From Defluviitaleaceae bacterium (GTDB lineage Bacteria > Bacillota > Clostridia > Lachnospirales > WQUN01), in the NCBI GenBank assembly GCA_009782245.1, contig WRKK01000186.1:1-5761 (forward strand): a stretch of 5,761 nt of DNA, given 5' to 3'. Below are positions 1 through 4,816 of this stretch, in pieces (position 1 is the stretch's first letter; each line of letters starts with the position of its first letter). The notes under the pieces are model-generated. The model saw only the letters and a program-made list of their open reading frames with translations, searched no databases and was not told the DNA's origin. The translations under genes were made by a program, and so were the position numbers.

Positions 1-75
1 GACGGTCGCCCCTACAAAAACGCCACCCGCCCGCCTGACGGCGGTCAGGTAGGGGCGACCGTCCTCGGTCGCCCG
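1..75. repeat. Nested palindromic intergenic repeat (MITE/REP-like), possibly cut by window edge
   Basis: The first 15 bases (gacggtcgcccctac) recur as an exact reverse complement at 49-63. Between them is a second hairpin, cctgac (34-39) against gtcagg (44-49) with a four-base loop. A third, competing hairpin pairs gggcgacc (53-60) with ggtcgccc (67-74). The element is much more GC-rich than its surroundings and no reading frame runs through it. Short GC-rich palindromes with a gtaggggcgacc core are, as I recall, common as dispersed intergenic repeats in clostridial genomes; that comparison is from memory, not a search. It lies beyond the rubrerythrin terminator, so it is not needed to end that transcript. 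The left boundary is unknown because it starts at base 1. Confidence 0.7.
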
Positions 76-118
76 TCCGTCTAATCCCTAATGGTTCAAT
101 ATTTTGCGTAAATCCCAC

Positions 119-147
119 AAAAAAACAACCGCTTAAAAAGCGGTTGT
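119..147 (-). terminator. Intrinsic terminator of the rubrerythrin gene
   Basis: Read on the minus strand, a perfect 10-bp stem (acaaccgctt on the plus strand at 125-134 against aagcggttgt at 138-147) with a three-base loop is followed at once by a run of six T residues (119-124). It begins 13 bases after the rubrerythrin stop codon. Stem, tight loop and T-run are the textbook Rho-independent layout. On the plus strand there is no T-run after the stem, so it acts for minus-strand transcription. Confidence 0.88.
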
Positions 148-160
148 CAATCTATCTATC

Positions 161-709
161 CTAATAATTAACAGCTCTAATCTCAAAATAAGCCTGCGGG
201 TGCAAACAAACGGGGCAAACGCCAGGGGCTTTCTCGCTGTCGTGCAGGTGTCCGCAATTTCGGCAAATCCAAACTTGCTTTTCTTGCTTAACAAAAACTT
301 TTTCTTCTTTTACATTGTTCAACAGGTTGCGATACCGCTCTTCGTGCGATTTTTCGATTTTGCCAACCGCATCAAATAGTGCCGCTATTTCCTTAAAGCC
401 CTCTTCTTTGGCGGTTTCTGCGAACCCTTTATACATATCTGTCCATTCATAATGCTCGCCGTCGGCGGCATCTAGCAAGTTTGTTGGTGTATCTGGAACA
501 TTTCCGCCGTGCAACGCCTTAAACCACAATTTTGCGTGTTCCATTTCGTTGCCAGCTGTCTCGTCAAAGATGGCTCCCAACTGCTGGTAGCCCTCGGTTC
601 TCGCTTTTGAGGCATAATACGAATATTTATTTCTTGCCATGCTTTCGCCAGCAAACGCCTCTTGTAAATTCTTCTCGGTTTTCGTACCTTTTAGTCCTGT
701 TACGTTCAT
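161..709 (-). CDS. rbr: Rubrerythrin (diiron peroxidase with C-terminal rubredoxin domain)
   Basis: A 182-residue cytoplasmic rubrerythrin, which reduces hydrogen peroxide to water with electrons passed through its rubredoxin domain; it is a standard oxygen-defence protein of anaerobes. Residues 1-135 form the ferritin-like four-helix domain. Expected iron ligands are visible as E22, E55-x-x-H58, E85-x-x-E88 and E119-x-x-H122. Residues 145-182 are the rubredoxin-like domain, with C149-x-x-C152 and C165-x-x-C168 to hold one iron. The length and the opening (GLKGTKTEKNLQEAF) match full-length family members such as the Desulfovibrio protein, so the gene is intact. The start is supported by GGAG (plus-strand 718-721) eight bases upstream of ATG. 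It stands alone, with its own terminator downstream and a 142-bp gap to the amylase stop upstream. I saw no convincing promoter or PerR operator in that gap. The stop codon is TAG. Confidence 0.97.
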   Translation of the reverse strand: MNVTGLKGTKTEKNLQEAFAGESMARNKYSYYASKARTEGYQQLGAIFDETAGNEMEHAKLWFKALHGGNVPDTPTNLLDAADGEHYEWTDMYKGFAETAKEEGFKEIAALFDAVGKIEKSHEERYRNLLNNVKEEKVFVKQEKQVWICRNCGHLHDSEKAPGVCPVCLHPQAYFEIRAVNY

Positions 710-821
710 GTCAACATCTCCATTCTATAATCCTAAACATTAAGGCTGCGGCTCTTTAGTCCAGCGGAGTAATTTAATAGCGAGCCCGCCTTTTTGGATT
801 TTCGTAAATTTTTAGAAAATT

Positions 822-836
822 GCGGAAAATATCCGC
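822..836 (-). terminator. Weak candidate terminator of the amylase gene
   Basis: A 5-bp stem, gcgga (822-826) against tccgc (832-836) with a five-base loop, lies about 16 bases past the amylase stop codon. On the minus strand it is followed by AATTTTCTAAAAATTT, which is T-containing but not a clean T-run. It is the only hairpin in the right place, but short and poorly tailed; some readthrough into the rubrerythrin gene is plausible. Confidence 0.3.
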
Positions 837-851
837 CCGTTCAATTTATAT

Positions 852-3014
852 TTAACCTACCAAAACTATACTACTAAACGGCGGAATTGTCAAGTGCACA
901 ATTCCAGATTCCACAGAATATTTTTTGGCTGTTTTTTCGTCATTTTTATCATTTTTATCTTTTTTGTCTTCTTTTCCATTTTTATCAAACGTGTAAATTT
1001 CTTCCCGATGTTCGCTGGTTTTGTCGAACGTTGCCAAAACACACGTCATTTCGCCAGTGCGGCAGCCCATTTTCCAAACGGGTAGCGTTATTTTTTTTTC
1101 TACATCGTTGTTGTTGATTGCGACCGCTATTTTACTGGTTTTGTCCCAACGGGCGAACGATAACACGCCATATTCATTCCACAAAAATTCTACCGAGCCG
1201 CTCCGCAATACGGGATAATTCCGCCGCAATTCCGCCAAATCTTGGTGCAGTTGCAGCAGTGTTTTGTCTTCTTTGCCCCACGGGAAAACCCGCCTGTTGT
1301 CGGGATCCGTCCAGCCAGCTAAACCAGCCTCATCGCCGTAATATATCGTTGGCGCACCTGGCCATGTCATCTGAAAAACAACCGCCTCCATCATAACTGC
1401 CTTGTGAACGCCGTTTTCTGCCGCCTTGCCGCCGCGCGTGTGCAAACGCCCAGTTTCGCCGTTTGTGCGCGTCAAAAACCGCGAATGATCGTGGTTGGAT
1501 AGCTGGTTCATTGAAACCTGCAACGCATGAACGTTAAACCTCGACATATGATACCGCATTGCGTTTTCAAAAGCCATTGCATTGCATTTCAAATGCCCTT
1601 GGTGTTCTTCGCTGTGCTTGCTGACTCCCGTCAAAAACCAAGTTAGCGGCTCCATGAAAGCATCGTAATTCATTACCGTATCCCACTCTCCGCCAGAAAT
1701 CCACGGAGAAACATCGCCATAATGCTCCGCCAAAATAATTGCATCGGGGTTCGCCGATTTTACCGCCGCACGAAAATCCCGCCAAAATTTGTGGTTAAAC
1801 TCTGGACTTCGCCCTAAATCGGCGGCAACGTCCAACCGCCAGCCGTCAATGTTGTACGGCGGCGAAACCCATTTTTTGGCAATTCCCAAAATGTAATCCT
1901 GTAACTCGGGCGAATCCTCAAAATTCAGCTTGGGGTGATTATCGTTGCCCCACCAACTGTCGTAACAGTCGTTGTTGGGCCAATCTTTATCGTACCACAA
2001 GAAATATTTATTGTACGGGCTGTCCTCGCTACGGTACGCACCGTCTGGGTAGCCCATCGTCTTGTAAAAGCCTGGCTTGTCGAGCCATTTATTGTAGCAA
2101 CCGCAATGGTTAAACACGCCGTCCAAAATGACCTTTATTCCGTGGGCGTGTGCGGTTTCTATCATTTTTATGCACAGTTCGTTGCTTGCCTCTAGGTTGA
2201 CTTTGTCGGCGGTGCGCGCCATGTATTTTGTGGCGTAACGATTGTGAAAGCGGTCAAAATTCAGCACTTGTCCGCCGTCCTGCTTGATAACGCCGAAATG
2301 CGGGTCAACATAATCATAATCCTGAATATCGTATTTGTGGCTTGACGGCGACACAAAAAGCGGCGACAAATAAAGTGCCTCAACGCCCAGCGACTGGAGA
2401 TAGGGCATTTTGTCGATAATTCCTTGCAAATCTCCGCCGTAAAAGTTGCAAATATCGTCCGTTTCGATAGGGTGCTCCCAGGCAAGGGATTTGCACACGC
2501 GCCCGATGTAGAGATACTCGTAATTTAGGGGATCGTTGGATTTATCGCCGTTGTAAAAGCGGTCGATAAAAATTTGGTACATGATAGCGCCTTTTGCCCA
2601 ATCTGGCGTACGAAAACCAGGCACAACTTTGAAGTTGAAATCCTCGTTGACATTGCTGTGCAAGCCATTTTTATTGTAAAAGTAGCGCGATCCATTTTTG
2701 TCAACCGAAAAATGATACCGTAAAATTTCTTTGCCAAGCCGATATTTGGCGGCATAGTAATCAAAAAGGCTGTCCGACTTTATTTTGGACATGGGAACAG
2801 TTTTGCGGCTGGTATGAAAAAGGGCGGATTCAACGTTGTTTTTGGCGGTACGCAAGGTAAAAGTAACAACCTCGCCAGGGTCGGGGTCGTAGGGTTCGAC
2901 GTACTGTTTGGTTTCGTCGCTAAAAATAGCGTCCATATTAAGGTAAGTTTTGGCGGATTTCGCCAGCATATACCGCAAGCCCGCACCTTGCAGCGCAGAA
3001 ACATTTGTGTTCAT
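852..3014 (-). CDS. GH13 alpha-glucan hydrolase, neopullulanase/cyclomaltodextrinase/maltogenic amylase type
   Basis: A 720-residue enzyme of glycoside hydrolase family 13, likely to hydrolyse alpha-1,4 (and perhaps alpha-1,6) bonds of maltodextrins, pullulan or cyclodextrins. No signal peptide is seen, so it should act in the cytoplasm on imported oligosaccharides. Roughly residues 28-130 are a CBM34-like N-terminal domain, 140-600 the TIM barrel with inserted domain B, and 600-720 the C-terminal beta domain. The conserved regions are intact: DGVFNH (298-303), GWRLDV with nucleophile D395, ILAE with acid/base E430, and SNHD with D509. HPKLN (360-364) corresponds to the MPKLN signature of the neopullulanase group. 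The start has AAAGGG eight bases upstream; the first 26 residues precede the CBM34 homology, so M27 is an alternative start. A Lys/Asp-rich insert (677-698) interrupts the C-terminal domain. Transcription probably starts about 210 nt upstream. Exact substrate is not decidable from sequence. Confidence 0.93.
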   Translation of the reverse strand: MNTNVSALQGAGLRYMLAKSAKTYLNMDAIFSDETKQYVEPYDPDPGEVVTFTLRTAKNNVESALFHTSRKTVPMSKIKSDSLFDYYAAKYRLGKEILRYHFSVDKNGSRYFYNKNGLHSNVNEDFNFKVVPGFRTPDWAKGAIMYQIFIDRFYNGDKSNDPLNYEYLYIGRVCKSLAWEHPIETDDICNFYGGDLQGIIDKMPYLQSLGVEALYLSPLFVSPSSHKYDIQDYDYVDPHFGVIKQDGGQVLNFDRFHNRYATKYMARTADKVNLEASNELCIKMIETAHAHGIKVILDGVFNHCGCYNKWLDKPGFYKTMGYPDGAYRSEDSPYNKYFLWYDKDWPNNDCYDSWWGNDNHPKLNFEDSPELQDYILGIAKKWVSPPYNIDGWRLDVAADLGRSPEFNHKFWRDFRAAVKSANPDAIILAEHYGDVSPWISGGEWDTVMNYDAFMEPLTWFLTGVSKHSEEHQGHLKCNAMAFENAMRYHMSRFNVHALQVSMNQLSNHDHSRFLTRTNGETGRLHTRGGKAAENGVHKAVMMEAVVFQMTWPGAPTIYYGDEAGLAGWTDPDNRRVFPWGKEDKTLLQLHQDLAELRRNYPVLRSGSVEFLWNEYGVLSFARWDKTSKIAVAINNNDVEKKITLPVWKMGCRTGEMTCVLATFDKTSEHREEIYTFDKNGKEDKKDKNDKNDEKTAKKYSVESGIVHLTIPPFSSIVLVG
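921..986 (-). repeat. Low-complexity 9-bp repeat tract coding a Lys/Asp/Asn-rich insert
   Basis: Within the amylase gene, codons 677-698 are made almost only of Lys, Asp, Asn and Glu. At DNA level a GATAAAAAT unit recurs, twice in tandem in the middle and once at the upstream end. The tract sits between two beta strands of the C-terminal domain (after EEIYTFD and before YSVESG), a place where a surface loop can lengthen without harm. It looks like slippage-driven expansion rather than a domain. Confidence 0.6.
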
Positions 3015-3226
3015 AATAGTTGCCCTTTCTTTTGGTCATTTTGGTAGATTTTGTGAATTTTGTATATTTTGTGCAAATTGCTGAATTTTTGCGTTGTTTT
3101 CGTTTTCAATTTGTTTATTTTTTCGGGGGATTATCCCGCACGGCTGGTTCAACACGGCTGTTTGGGTGTGTTCCCCGTTAAGCGAGTAAAATCGTCCACG
3201 CCAGCCAAGTTTTTATCTTCAAGACT
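3015..3226 (-). other. Predicted long 5' leader of the amylase mRNA with inverted repeats
   Basis: If transcription starts about seven bases after the -10 at 3233-3238, the amylase message has an untranslated leader of about 210 nt. On the minus strand it contains GGCTGG (plus 3201-3206) able to pair with CCAGCC (plus 3142-3147), an AACAC/GTGTT stem inside that, a GGGATAATCCC hairpin, and a direct repeat CAGCCGTG twice, 14 bases apart (plus 3139-3146 and 3153-3160). The remainder up to the ribosome binding site is A-rich and unstructured. I could not match it to a riboswitch class I know, nor to a T-box. With the flanking promoters this accounts for the whole gene-free stretch 3015-3342; I saw no small gene or RNA gene in it. 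Confidence 0.45.
3029..3072 (-). repeat. Array of five ACAAAAT-type units before the amylase ribosome binding site
   Basis: On the minus strand the motif ACAAAAT, or its variants ACCAAAAT and ACCAAAAG, occurs five times, with plus-strand unit starts at 3066, 3057, 3048, 3038 and 3029. Spacing is therefore 9, 9, 10 and 9 bases. The array ends directly at the AAAGGG ribosome binding site of the amylase gene. It may keep the translation start free of structure; a protein- or RNA-binding role is possible but unproven. Confidence 0.6.
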
Positions 3227-3232
3227 TTATTT

Positions 3233-3261
3233 ATATTAGCACAAAATTTTTGCGGTGTCAA
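3233..3261 (-). promoter_or_regulatory. Strong sigma-A promoter for the amylase gene
   Basis: On the minus strand a perfect -35 TTGACA (plus 3256-3261) is followed by a 17-bp spacer and -10 TAATAT (plus 3233-3238). The spacer holds a near-palindrome gcacaaaatttttgc (3239-3253) with one mismatched pair, a possible operator site overlapping the promoter. It points at the amylase gene, 219 bases ahead, and there is no other gene between. Confidence 0.75.
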
Positions 3262-3293
3262 TAGTAAGATAAAATTTTTTGCGATTTTGCTAA

Positions 3294-3322
3294 ATTATAT
3301 TGGGGGGCGGGTGGCGTAGCAA
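3294..3322 (-). promoter_or_regulatory. Second, weaker upstream promoter candidate for the amylase gene
   Basis: A perfect -10 TATAAT (plus 3294-3299) has a -35-like TTGCTA (plus 3317-3322) exactly 17 bp upstream on the minus strand. The spacer is unusually GC-rich and includes gggcgggtggcg (3305-3316), whose reverse complement occurs at 21-32 inside the left-edge repeat. It would start about 60 nt upstream of the main promoter's start. Confidence 0.35.
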
Positions 3323-3342
3323 AATAAATTTTGTTCCTTTGT

Positions 3343-3645
3343 TCATTCGATAAATGAGTAATCAATAAGTTTGGCTGTACCTAAAATTCTTTTACCCGCG
3401 CACATAGCCAAAATATCATTTGTTGACAAAATAGGGGTCAAAGCATTATACGCCTCGTCTTCTACAGTAAAAAACTGTATGCGTACATCATATTCAGTAT
3501 TCGCAAAATAAATTTCATTATCGCTTATTACGTGTCCCGAAAAAATCAAATTGTCAGCAAATCTGAAAGCAATGCGAAATTCGCTATCGTTTGCGTAATT
3601 TTTACCTTCTAAGGTAAACTTAATTTTTGCCTTGGCTTTTAACAT
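3343..3645 (-). CDS. Small protein resembling an EF-Tu C-terminal beta-barrel domain; function unknown
   Basis: A 100-residue protein with no signal peptide or membrane segment. Its pattern, an opening AKIKF strand, a central FSGHV and YDVRIQFF strand pair, and a closing PILSTNDILAMCAGKRILGTAKLI, resembles the third domain of EF-Tu, where a 'G-x-x-f-x-i-x-e-G-x-r-x-x-G-x-G' segment closes the barrel. Small free-standing proteins of this type are known in bacteria and some sit beside toxin genes, but no function is firmly established here. The start is clear: GGAGG (plus 3653-3657) lies seven bases before the ATG. It follows the 131-residue gene by 43 bp on the same strand with no terminator or promoter between, so the two are probably one transcript. 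No clear terminator is seen after it before the amylase promoter. Fold assignment is by eye and tentative. Confidence 0.75.
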   Translation of the reverse strand: MLKAKAKIKFTLEGKNYANDSEFRIAFRFADNLIFSGHVISDNEIYFANTEYDVRIQFFTVEDEAYNALTPILSTNDILAMCAGKRILGTAKLIDYSFIE

Positions 3646-3688
3646 ATAAATTCCTCCCCTCTACGAAAACTTAGTATTTTCTTTGTTG

Positions 3689-4084
3689 TTAAAATATGGG
3701 GCAAACTTTTAATATCGCCTTGTTAAAATCTTCTAAAACTTCTTCTTGAATTTCAACAGTACCTTTTTTGAACAGGAATGGATCAACATTAGTAAAATCA
3801 CCAATCTTGTTTAATACAGTGTGTTTTATTTCAACTTCAAATACAGCCACTAAGGAGTTATTAAATGCTTTATTTGCAAATAAAAGGGTTTCTTCAAAAT
3901 CCAATCCAAAATATTTCACGGTGTCCCTACCCTCTCGCAATGCAAATTTGCCTATCTTCATAATTGACAAGTATTCTTCTACACCTACAGCCCTGTATAA
4001 TTTTATCGTTTTTGGTACTTCAAACCCGTTTTTATTATTTTCTTGTTTAGGTTCAGTAAAACAACTCGTTTTGTTGATACTCAT
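3689..4084 (-). CDS. Small protein, possible ADP-ribosyltransferase-fold (polymorphic-toxin-like) domain
   Basis: A 131-residue soluble protein. After a Lys/Asn-rich N-terminus (1-25) it reads LYRAV (29-33), an E-x-x-x-I helix, G45-K-F, then KYFG (57-60) followed by a helix, a strand SLVAVFEVEI, and near the end VDPFLFKKGTVEIQEEVLEDFN. The order 'YR ... G-x-F ... KyF ... iv-x-v-x-v ... e-L-x-x-fN' resembles domains I associate with C-termini of RHS-type polymorphic toxins that have an ADP-ribosyltransferase-like fold, with R31 and E111 or E114 as possible active-site residues. This is pattern recognition, not proof; it could be an inactive relative or something else. The start is backed by AAGGGG five bases upstream of ATG. 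The gene lies 117 bp after the last Rpn C-terminal copy and 43 bp before the EF-Tu-barrel-like gene, all on one strand. I found no strong promoter in the 117 bp, so readthrough from the Rpn promoter is possible. Confidence 0.72.
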   Translation of the reverse strand: MSINKTSCFTEPKQENNKNGFEVPKTIKLYRAVGVEEYLSIMKIGKFALREGRDTVKYFGLDFEETLLFANKAFNNSLVAVFEVEIKHTVLNKIGDFTNVDPFLFKKGTVEIQEEVLEDFNKAILKVCPIF

Positions 4085-4201
4085 TTATACCCCTTTTCAT
4101 TAGTCTTTTTGAAGTTGATATGTTGTTTGGGATTCCTATTAAGTAAAGGCTACCCCCTCTATGTTTTCCTTTTCAATTTGGGATTTTTGCCTAATTACCT
4201 G

Positions 4202-4414
4202 CTATTTTTCAAGCTCTGTTTGTTGCCAGTTATTCTCTCGAATAATAGCACTTACTTCTTCTTCAGTAAGATTGAGTTCCTTGGCTATTTTTGCTACTTC
4301 CCAACCTGCCGTTACATAATAAACTTTGATTTCGCCAGCGAGTATACCCTCAAGTCTTCCCTCGTATATCCCTGCGAGTCTTTCTTCTTCCAATAGTGTC
4401 AACTTATCTTTCAC
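4202..4414 (-). CDS. Free-standing Rpn C-terminal-domain copy 2 (candidate RpnS-like antitoxin)
   Basis: A 70-codon frame that repeats the C-terminal domain of the nearby Rpn-family nuclease. It has the four-residue repeat block RLAG-IYEG-RLEG-ILAG, then a helix pair (EVAKIAKELNLTEEEVSAII) and NNW. Instead of stopping after NNW it continues QQTELEK, so this unit may keep the original end of the parent gene or have gained a new one. It differs from the preceding copy at only about seven of 201 bases, so the duplication is recent. The listed GTG start abuts the GGAGG SD (4414-4418) with no spacing, so it is poor; the TTG at 4400-4402, 11 bases past the SD and aligned with the nuclease's internal ATG, is the better start and gives 66 residues. 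It could also be untranslated debris, but the frame, SD and repeat block are all kept. Confidence 0.6.
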   Translation of the reverse strand: MKDKLTLLEEERLAGIYEGRLEGILAGEIKVYYVTAGWEVAKIAKELNLTEEEVSAIIRENNWQQTELEK

Positions 4415-4418
4415 CTCC
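4414..4418 (-). promoter_or_regulatory. SD (GGAGG) of C-terminal copy 2
   Basis: GGAGG on the minus strand, followed after 11 bases by TTG (4400-4402) in frame. It overlaps the nearer GTG, which is too close for normal initiation. Placement is identical to that in copy 1. Confidence 0.5.
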
Positions 4419-4423
4419 GCAAA

Positions 4424-4615
4424 CTACCAATTATTCCCTTGAATAATAGCACTTGCTTCTTCTTCAGTAAGATTGAGTTCCTTGGCTATTTTCGCTACTT
4501 CCCAACCTACCGTTACATAATAAGCTTTGATTTCGCCAGCGAGTATACCCTCAAGTCTTCCCTCGTATATCCCTTCGAGTCTTTCTTCTTCCAATAGTGT
4601 CAACTTATCTTTCAC
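4424..4615 (-). CDS. Free-standing Rpn C-terminal-domain copy 1 (candidate RpnS-like antitoxin)
   Basis: A 63-codon frame repeating the nuclease's last 67 residues. It has the four-residue block RLEG-IYEG-RLEG-ILAG (four units against five in the parent), the EVAKIAKELNLTEEEASAII helix pair, and the ending GNNW then TAG. It begins nine bases after the nuclease stop codon and stays in the same reading frame, separated from it by that single TAG. GGAGG (4615-4619) is conserved. The GTG at 4613-4615 abuts the SD, so the TTG at 4601-4603, aligned with the parent's internal ATG and 11 bases from the SD, is the likelier start and would give 59 residues. By analogy with E. coli Rpn loci, such a separated C-terminal domain would dimerise with and inhibit the full-length nuclease; that role is inferred here. 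Confidence 0.62.
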   Translation of the reverse strand: MKDKLTLLEEERLEGIYEGRLEGILAGEIKAYYVTVGWEVAKIAKELNLTEEEASAIIQGNNW

Positions 4616-4619
4616 CTCC
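4615..4619 (-). promoter_or_regulatory. SD (GGAGG) of C-terminal copy 1
   Basis: GGAGG on the minus strand, 11 bases upstream of in-frame TTG (4601-4603) and overlapping the GTG at 4613-4615. It corresponds base for base to the AGGAGG that lies inside the nuclease gene at 4828-4833. Confidence 0.5.
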
Positions 4620-4624
4620 GCAAA

Positions 4625-4816
4625 CTACCAATTATTCCCTTGAATAATAGCACTTACTTCTTCTTCAGTAAGATTGAGTTCCTTGGCTATTTTTGCTACT
4701 TCCCAGCCTAACGTTACATAATAAACTTTGATTTCGCCTGCGAGTAGCCCCACGAGTATCCCCTCGTCTATTCCCTCAAGTCTCCCCTCAAGCCTTTCTT
4801 CCTCCAACAATGTCAT
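4625..4816 (-). CDS. Possible internal gene: separately translated Rpn C-terminal domain (RpnS-like)
   Basis: Inside the nuclease gene, ATG codon 243 (4814-4816) is preceded by a perfect AGGAGG (4828-4833) at 11 bases, and would yield a 63-residue product identical to residues 243-305. The product starts just before the LLEEER helix and four-residue repeats, that is, exactly at the domain boundary. E. coli Rpn genes are known to make such an internal product as an antitoxin. The spacing is on the long side of the usual range, which lowers confidence, but the same SD at the same spacing stands before both downstream copies, where it no longer has a coding duty. Confidence 0.55.
   Translation of the reverse strand: MTLLEEERLEGRLEGIDEGILVGLLAGEIKVYYVTLGWEVAKIAKELNLTEEEVSAIIQGNNW

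Noticed and set aside
710..851. PerR-type operator or promoter for rubrerythrin
   Set aside because: An ATTATAG-like half is present near 723-730 but no symmetric box, and no -35 at a proper distance; not enough to call.
532..3047. Several open frames on both strands overlapping rubrerythrin and the amylase
   Set aside because: They are shadows of two well-supported genes with full family motifs; none has a convincing ribosome binding site or recognisable domain.
3015..3226. Known riboswitch or T-box in the amylase leader
   Set aside because: None of the conserved cores I know (T-box GGUGG-type segment, c-di-GMP, c-di-AMP, ZTP, THF, SAM) could be placed; left as an unassigned leader.
4085..4201. 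Terminator or promoter between the last Rpn copy and the 131-residue gene
   Set aside because: No stable hairpin with a T-run and no -35/-10 pair at proper spacing was found; transcription may simply continue.
4043..4396. Plus-strand 117-codon open frame
   Set aside because: Hydrophobic, Phe/Leu-rich translation typical of the antisense of Lys/Glu-rich genes; it overlaps the duplicated module and the 131-residue gene start on the other strand and has no SD.
4424..4627. TAG recoded as a sense codon, making one long nuclease with three C-terminal modules
   Set aside because: TAG also ends the rubrerythrin gene at the normal family length, so it works as a stop here; general recoding is not supported.
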